Assembly (NCBI GenBank): GCA_947627575.1
Contig: CANQWN010000007.1
Span: 1 to 64,000 of the forward strand
Length of the DNA: 64,000 bases
From: an uncultured Clostridia bacterium
Lineage (GTDB): Bacteria; Bacillota; Clostridia; Christensenellales; Borkfalkiaceae
Direction of reading: 5' to 3'
In this document: positions 59,901-64,000 of the stretch, piece by piece
Numbering within the stretch: the stretch's first letter is position 1
Layout: each line of letters begins with the position of its first letter
Position numbers and translations under genes: made by a program
Notes under the pieces: generated by a model
The model's database searches: none
Told to the model about the DNA's origin: nothing
Seen by the model: only the letters and a program-made list of their open reading frames with translations

Positions 59901-61208
59901 TTAAAAGGGCAGGCGGCGTTTGCCGCTTTTAAACTGCTTCATAAGCTGCTTTGTCTGTTCAAACTGTTTAAGCAGCTGATTTATTTCCTGCACGCTTGTG
60001 CCCGAACCCGCGGCTATCCGCTTTTTGCGCGAAGAATTTATTATCGCCGGTTCATGCCTCTCTTTGGGCGTCATTGAAAGTATTATGGCTTTGGTGCGCT
60101 CTATCTTGCTTTCGTCCACGTCGCCCGCGTTTATCTTGTTCCCGCCGGGCATCATCGCAAGCAACGCCTGCGCGCCGCCCATCTTTTTCATACTTTCAAA
60201 CTGTACGAGGAAATCTTCGAGGGTGAAGGTGTTTTCAAGCATCTTCTTCTGCATTTCCCGCGCCTGCTGTTCCGTAACCGCTTCCTGCGCCTTTTCTATA
60301 AGCGACAGCACGTCGCCCATTCCCAAAATGCGGGAAGCCATTCTGTCCGGATAGAAAGGTTCCAGATCGGTAAGTTTTTCGCCCACGCCTATAAATTTTA
60401 CGGGCTTGCCCGTAACCGCTTTTATGGAAAGGCACGCGCCCCCGCGGGTGTCGCCGTCCAGCTTCGTCAAGATTATGCCCGTAATTTCCAACCTTTCGTT
60501 GAAGGTTTTGGCAACGTTTACAGCCACCTGACCCATCATAGAATCGACGGTAAGCAACGTTTCGGTAACTTCCACCGCCTTTTTGATGTTTTCCAGCTCC
60601 CGCATCAGGTTTTCGTCTATTTCCAACCTGCCCGCGGTATCTATTATCACGGTGTCGAAGCCCATCGATTTGGCGTATTCAACCGCCTGTACCGCCGTTT
60701 TTACGGGGTCCTGCGCTCCCTTTTCAAACACTTCCGCGCCGGCGTTTTTGCCCACCACTTTAAGCTGGTTCACCGCCGCGGGGCGATATATGTCGCCCGC
60801 TACAAGCAGGGGCTTTTTGCCGCTTTTTTTAAGGTTGACGGCAAGTTTGCCGCAAAGCGTGGTTTTGCCCGCGCCCTGCAACCCGCACATCATTATAACC
60901 GTGGGCGGCTTGGAAGCAACCGCAAGTTTTTGGTTTGCCGAACCCATCAAAGCGATAAGTTCTTCGTTTACTATCTTTATAACCTGTTGCGCGGGGTTAA
61001 GGCTTTTTAAAATTTCCTGCCCGACCGCCTTTTCGGAAACGTCGGCGCAAAACTTTTTTGCAACCTGTATGTTTACGTCGGCTTCCAAAAGCGCCACGCG
61101 CACCTCGCGCATGGCTGTTTTTATTTCAAGCTCGGTAAGTCTGCCGCGCTTTGTAAGTTTGGAAAATATATGATTTAACCTTTCGGAAAGTGAGGCAAAT
61201 AACGCCAT
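59901..61208 (-). CDS. ffh: Signal recognition particle protein Ffh
   Basis: SRP54 GTPase delivering membrane proteins to SecYEG. The 435-residue protein has an N-domain, G1 GLQGAGKTT (109-117), DTAGRLEIDE, TKLDGDTRGG and a C-terminal Met-rich M domain ending near GKRRLPF. AAGGGGGTG precedes the ATG. The gene for its receptor FtsY, usually upstream of ylxM, is absent. Confidence 0.97.
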   Translation of the reverse strand: MALFASLSERLNHIFSKLTKRGRLTELEIKTAMREVRVALLEADVNIQVAKKFCADVSEKAVGQEILKSLNPAQQVIKIVNEELIALMGSANQKLAVASKPPTVIMMCGLQGAGKTTLCGKLAVNLKKSGKKPLLVAGDIYRPAAVNQLKVVGKNAGAEVFEKGAQDPVKTAVQAVEYAKSMGFDTVIIDTAGRLEIDENLMRELENIKKAVEVTETLLTVDSMMGQVAVNVAKTFNERLEITGIILTKLDGDTRGGACLSIKAVTGKPVKFIGVGEKLTDLEPFYPDRMASRILGMGDVLSLIEKAQEAVTEQQAREMQKKMLENTFTLEDFLVQFESMKKMGGAQALLAMMPGGNKINAGDVDESKIERTKAIILSMTPKERHEPAIINSSRKKRIAAGSGTSVQEINQLLKQFEQTKQLMKQFKSGKRRLPF

Positions 61209-61227
61209 ACGGCACCCCCTTTTTTAT

Positions 61228-61533
61228 TTAACCGCCCTGCGCAAGTTTAAGCGCTTCTTCCATTCCGCCGCCGTCGCCCCCCGCGGCTTTTTCAATCGCC
61301 GCGGATATGCGCGCAAGCCTGTCCGCTATCCCCAACGCCTTTTCGTATTCCTCAAGCTGTTTTTTGCACACTTTGATACATTCCGATACGCCCTGCCGCG
61401 AAATGCCTTTTTCCGCCGCTATCTCCGACAAGGTGAGATCGAGATTGAAATACATATCCGCAATTTCGCGCTGGGTGCGGGTGAAAAGCCCGCCGTACAA
61501 ATCCCACAGCCGCATAAGTTCCAGCTTGCTCAT
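61228..61533 (-). CDS. ylxM: UPF0122 family DNA-binding protein YlxM
   Basis: About 101 residues with a sigma-70 region 4-like helix-turn-helix (LSEIAAEKGISRQGVSECIKVC). YlxM modulates SRP function in some streptococci. Start uncertain: ATG 61533, TTG 61539 or GTG 61542, none with a ribosome binding site. It heads the long translation/SRP operon. Confidence 0.88.
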   Translation of the reverse strand: MSKLELMRLWDLYGGLFTRTQREIADMYFNLDLTLSEIAAEKGISRQGVSECIKVCKKQLEEYEKALGIADRLARISAAIEKAAGGDGGGMEEALKLAQGG

Positions 61534-61557
61534 ATCCAACACGGTAAAGTTAATTTA

Positions 61558-61596
61558 CTTGACAGTATTATAAACGTTTTTTTTAAAGCTGTCAAG
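61558..61596. promoter_or_regulatory. ylxM operon promoter within an inverted repeat
   Basis: Minus-strand -35 TTGACA (61590-61595), 17-nt spacer, -10 TATAAT (61567-61572). CTTGACAG (61558-61565) and CTGTCAAG (61589-61596) form an 8-bp inverted repeat enclosing the promoter, a possible operator. Confidence 0.75.
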
Positions 61597-61697
61597 CGGT
61601 TTTACTTGTCGTGCGCGTTAATTTTTTGTTAATTTGTGCTAAATATATTTATAAATTCACAAACGGCGGGCAGTTGGTATTAAAAATTTTCATTAAA

Positions 61698-61726
61698 TTG
61701 ACACGGCGGTTGGTATGTGCTAAAAT
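61698..61726 (+). promoter_or_regulatory. Promoter of the small unknown gene at 61750
   Basis: -35 TTGACA (61698-61703), 17-nt spacer, -10 TAAAAT (61721-61726). Confidence 0.75.
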
Positions 61727-61749
61727 TTTTCGGGAATTGAGGTTGGATT

Positions 61750-61980
61750 ATGTGCAAAGAAATTGACGGGGTTGTTTACGACACCTTGACGTCTACTGTT
61801 GACAAAAAATTCACCTACGGCGCGCCCGGCGACCCCTATGGCTATGAAGAAACTTTGTATATAACGGGCGAAGGAAGATATTTTGTTTACACCTTCGGCG
61901 GCGAAAAATCAAAATATCCCGTAGAAAATATTTTACCTATAGCGCGGGAAGACGTGAAAGCGTGGATGCTTTCGCACTGA
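61750..61980 (+). CDS. Small protein of unknown function
   Basis: Not recognised. 76 residues, no signal peptide, a compact soluble pattern with alternating beta-like segments (ETLYITGEGRYFVYTFGG) and a C-terminal helix (REDVKAWMLSH). GAGGTTGG precedes the ATG. It is followed 32 bp later by another unknown gene under the same promoter. Confidence 0.65.
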   Translation: MCKEIDGVVYDTLTSTVDKKFTYGAPGDPYGYEETLYITGEGRYFVYTFGGEKSKYPVENILPIAREDVKAWMLSH

Positions 61981-62012
61981 AATTTAAATAATAAATTTGC
62001 GAGGTAAATGAA

Positions 62013-62480
62013 ATGGACGAAGAAAAGAAAGAAAACGAACAGCCCGTACAGGAAGGCGGACAGGAAGGCGAACAGCCCAAAAAAGAGGGGAAAATTTCCG
62101 GCTTTTTCAAAAAATTGGGCAAGAAGATAGAAGATTCCACCTACGATATGCGCGCGGAAAACGATTTTAAATCCAAACACGCGAAATATTGCGTATATTA
62201 CGGCGCTTCCGCATTCTCCCCCAGCTCCGAAATCTACGGCGACGAGACGGACGGAACGGTGCTCGGTTTGGGCGAGGACGAGGATATCAAAGCGGGTTGC
62301 GTGATAGTGCGCGACGGCAGCGACGACGCATATTATATCGACAGCGTGGAAAAAGCGGAAATAACTTACGTATTCGAGGACAAGGAAAACGTTAAGCCCG
62401 CAACAAAAATAAAGATAGGCGCCCCCGCCGAAAAGGTGGAAGTAATTAAAGTGGGCGATAACTATTATATCAAAAAGTAA
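62013..62480 (+). CDS. Protein of unknown function with charged N-terminus
   Basis: Not recognised. 155 residues: residues 1-35 are Glu/Gln/Lys rich and probably disordered, then a helix (GFFKKLGKKIED), then an acidic beta-rich C-terminal domain (IYGDETDGTVLGLGEDED ... VEVIKVGDNYYIKK). No membrane helix. GCGAGGTAA gives the ribosome binding site. Same operon as the 76-residue protein. Confidence 0.65.
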   Translation: MDEEKKENEQPVQEGGQEGEQPKKEGKISGFFKKLGKKIEDSTYDMRAENDFKSKHAKYCVYYGASAFSPSSEIYGDETDGTVLGLGEDEDIKAGCVIVRDGSDDAYYIDSVEKAEITYVFEDKENVKPATKIKIGAPAEKVEVIKVGDNYYIKK

Positions 62481-62493
62481 GCGCAAACAAAAC

Positions 62494-62522
62494 AAAGCCG
62501 CGGCGACAGCCGCGGCTTTTTT
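62494..62522. terminator. Terminator shared by converging units
   Basis: 11-bp stem AAAGCCGCGGC / GCCGCGGCTTT around GACA with T-run on the + strand. Confidence 0.85.
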
Positions 62523-62543
62523 AATGCCTTAAAGCAATGTTAT

Positions 62544-63959
62544 TCAGCTTTCGGTATTTGCGCCCTGCCCCTCTTCACCGCCTTCCGTCTGCGGGGCAAC
62601 GCCATTATCCTCCGGTTGCGCCGTACTTTCGGCAAGCGGCTGCGCAGGCGGCTTTTTGCCGTACAGCACCTTTAAAAGTATGGGCGTAAGTATAGACGAT
62701 ACGAGGATAAGCAGCACCGTCATTATCATAAACGTGGACGGCAGGGCGTATTGCCCCAACGCCTCGGAAGTGACGGTGGAAGTTACGATAAGCGCAACTT
62801 CGCCGCGCGCCATCATTCCCACGCCGCCTATCGCGCTTTCGCGCCAGCTGTATTTAAAGGCTTTTGCAACCGCGCCGCAACCTATGATTTTGCCTATCAG
62901 CCCCATCAGCACGGCGGCGAAAGCAAACAGTATCATCAGCCCGTTGAAGCCCGTAAAGTTTATATTTGAAATGCCTATGTTTGCGAAGAACACGGGCGCA
63001 AACATAGTGTATGTGCTTACTTCCACCTTTTGGTCCGCATATCTGCTGGCGCGGACGTCGGTTGAAAGCACCACCCCGGCGAGGAACGCGCCCGTTATGT
63101 CCGCCACGCCGAAAATTTCCTCCGCTATCCAGCTGTAACCGAAGCAGACGGCTATCGAAAATATCGAAATACGGTGTGTGGTGGGCCAACGCTTATCCAG
63201 CCATTTAAACGCTTTGGAAACTACAAATCCCATCGCTATGGCAAAGATGAAAAAGCATATTATCATAATTATTGTGCCGTATATCGTGCTTTTGAAGGCT
63301 TCAAACGCGTTTGCGGCTTGAACGCCCGCGTTAGCCCTGCCTTTGGCAACGCCCGTGATGACGGAAAGCAACACTATGCCTATCACGTCGTCTATTATCG
63401 CCGCGGAAACTATCGTCGTGCCCAACTTTGTGTTTATCTTACCCAGCTCTTTAAGCACCGAAACGGTTATAGCCACGCTTGTAGCCGTAAGGATAGCGCC
63501 TATGAACACCCCGCGGAAGATTGCCGTTTCGTCCGCCATTCCCAAACCTATCTTACCGAACGGCAGGGAAATGAGGAAGCCCAAAATCATGGGCACCACA
63601 ACGCCCGCGCTTGCCATAAGCACGGCGGCAAGCCCCGTGCTTTTAAGTTCCTTAAGGTTTGTTTCCAGCCCGGTGGAAAACATAAGGAACAGCACGCCTA
63701 TCTTTGCGAAAATGCCCAACACCGTGCTGTCCTTCGGCAGATACAGGAAACTTTTATAGGTTATGCCCTCGCCGGTGAAGCCTATAAGCGAAACGCCTAA
63801 ATTGCCGAAGATGGCGGGACCTATCAAAATACCCGCTATTATATAGCCGAGAACCTGCGGCAAGCCCAGCTTGCGGAATATCAGCCCGAGTGATTTTGTG
63901 GAAAACAATATTATCGCCAGCACCATGCAGAAGCCGATTGCCGAATTACCCGAAAACAT
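62544..63959 (-). CDS. Cation:proton antiporter, CPA2/Kef family
   Basis: A 471-residue membrane protein with roughly a dozen hydrophobic segments (residues 8-430) of the Na+/H+ exchanger fold. Conserved elements include LPQVLGYIIAGILIGP, FSTGLETNL, SAAIIDDVIGIVLL (the membrane-buried Asp pair) and ADITGAFLAGVVLS. It lacks the C-terminal TrkA-N domain of full Kef proteins and ends in a polar Glu/Gln/Pro tail. The transported ion (Na+ or K+) is not decided. GGAGGGATG lies upstream of the ATG at 63959. Confidence 0.88.
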   Translation of the reverse strand: MFSGNSAIGFCMVLAIILFSTKSLGLIFRKLGLPQVLGYIIAGILIGPAIFGNLGVSLIGFTGEGITYKSFLYLPKDSTVLGIFAKIGVLFLMFSTGLETNLKELKSTGLAAVLMASAGVVVPMILGFLISLPFGKIGLGMADETAIFRGVFIGAILTATSVAITVSVLKELGKINTKLGTTIVSAAIIDDVIGIVLLSVITGVAKGRANAGVQAANAFEAFKSTIYGTIIMIICFFIFAIAMGFVVSKAFKWLDKRWPTTHRISIFSIAVCFGYSWIAEEIFGVADITGAFLAGVVLSTDVRASRYADQKVEVSTYTMFAPVFFANIGISNINFTGFNGLMILFAFAAVLMGLIGKIIGCGAVAKAFKYSWRESAIGGVGMMARGEVALIVTSTVTSEALGQYALPSTFMIMTVLLILVSSILTPILLKVLYGKKPPAQPLAESTAQPEDNGVAPQTEGGEEGQGANTES

Positions 63960-64000
63960 ACTTCATCCCTCCGTTTTTTTCCAACGTATTATGGCACTTA

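Noticed and set aside
1..64000. tRNA genes, CRISPR arrays, insertion sequences, prophage or att sites
   Set aside because: None seen by eye in the intergenic regions; a tRNAscan or repeat search would settle this.

Overview
The window looks like a chromosomal core segment of a spore-lineage Bacillota (Firmicutes), most likely an uncultured clostridial lineage. The evidence is gene order: four blocks known from Bacillus and Clostridium sit here almost intact. They are rpsL-rpsG-fusA-tuf; rpmB | yloU-fakA-recG; yicC-gmk-rpoZ-priA-def-fmt-rsmB-rlmN-rpe-thiN; and ylxM-ffh-rpsP-khpA-rimM-trmD-rbgA-rnhB ... dprA-topA-trmFO-hslV-hslU. A SpoIIQ-like M23 protein and a YwmB-like protein support a sporulating ancestry. 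Exact taxonomy cannot be fixed from the sequence alone. Base composition is mixed, roughly half G+C, with sharply AT-rich promoters. No tRNA, CRISPR array, insertion sequence or prophage was seen.

Layout. 1-300: left edge with a strong minus-strand promoter and a leader that resembles an rRNA leader/spacer running out of the window. 0.3-4.9 kb: sugar-isomerase-like TIM barrel, two small unknown proteins, cysK with a SufS-like desulfurase, DUF3343 and nth. 4.9-9.6 kb: str operon. 9.7-14.3 kb: recG, fakA, yloU, rpmB. 14.4-15.6 kb: BspA-like lipoprotein and an unassigned small RNA with its own promoter, antisense to the lipoprotein leader. 15.6-24.6 kb: the yicC-to-thiN operon for translation, replication restart and nucleotide/cofactor metabolism. 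24.6-29.4 kb: catalytically degenerate nitrilase-like protein, M1-type lipoprotein peptidase, corA, zinc-ribbon protein, YwmB-like and SpoIIQ-like genes. 29.4-30.05 kb: a very AT-rich regulatory region and two paralogous 30-31 residue microproteins that are not described by ordinary ORF calling. 30-37.7 kb: MocR-type regulator, icd, ddl, a membrane-anchored MurF-like ligase, hydrolase, rimI-tsaB-tsaE. 37.8-46.3 kb: giant BspA-like lipoprotein, FMN-riboswitch-controlled riboflavin transporter, DegV/FakB, glyA, large lipoprotein. 46.3-61.6 kb: trxA-hisS-hslUV-trmFO-topA-dprA-comM, rplS, and the rnhB-to-ylxM translation/SRP operon. 61.7-64 kb: two unknown proteins and a CPA2-type antiporter.

Themes. 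Most of the window is housekeeping: ribosome, translation factors, rRNA/tRNA modification, SRP targeting, protein quality control and cell wall. FakA and a DegV/FakB protein together suggest uptake of exogenous fatty acids; RibU under an FMN riboswitch indicates riboflavin scavenging. Promoters are easy to read (TTGnnn, usually 17 nt, TAnnnT). In at least six cases the -10 box ends only 6-8 nt before the start codon and no Shine-Dalgarno is possible, which suggests frequent leaderless mRNAs. The most novel items are the tandem microprotein locus (29.4-30.05 kb), the small RNA at 15.35 kb, the leaderless promoters, and a nitrilase-fold protein lacking all three catalytic residues.
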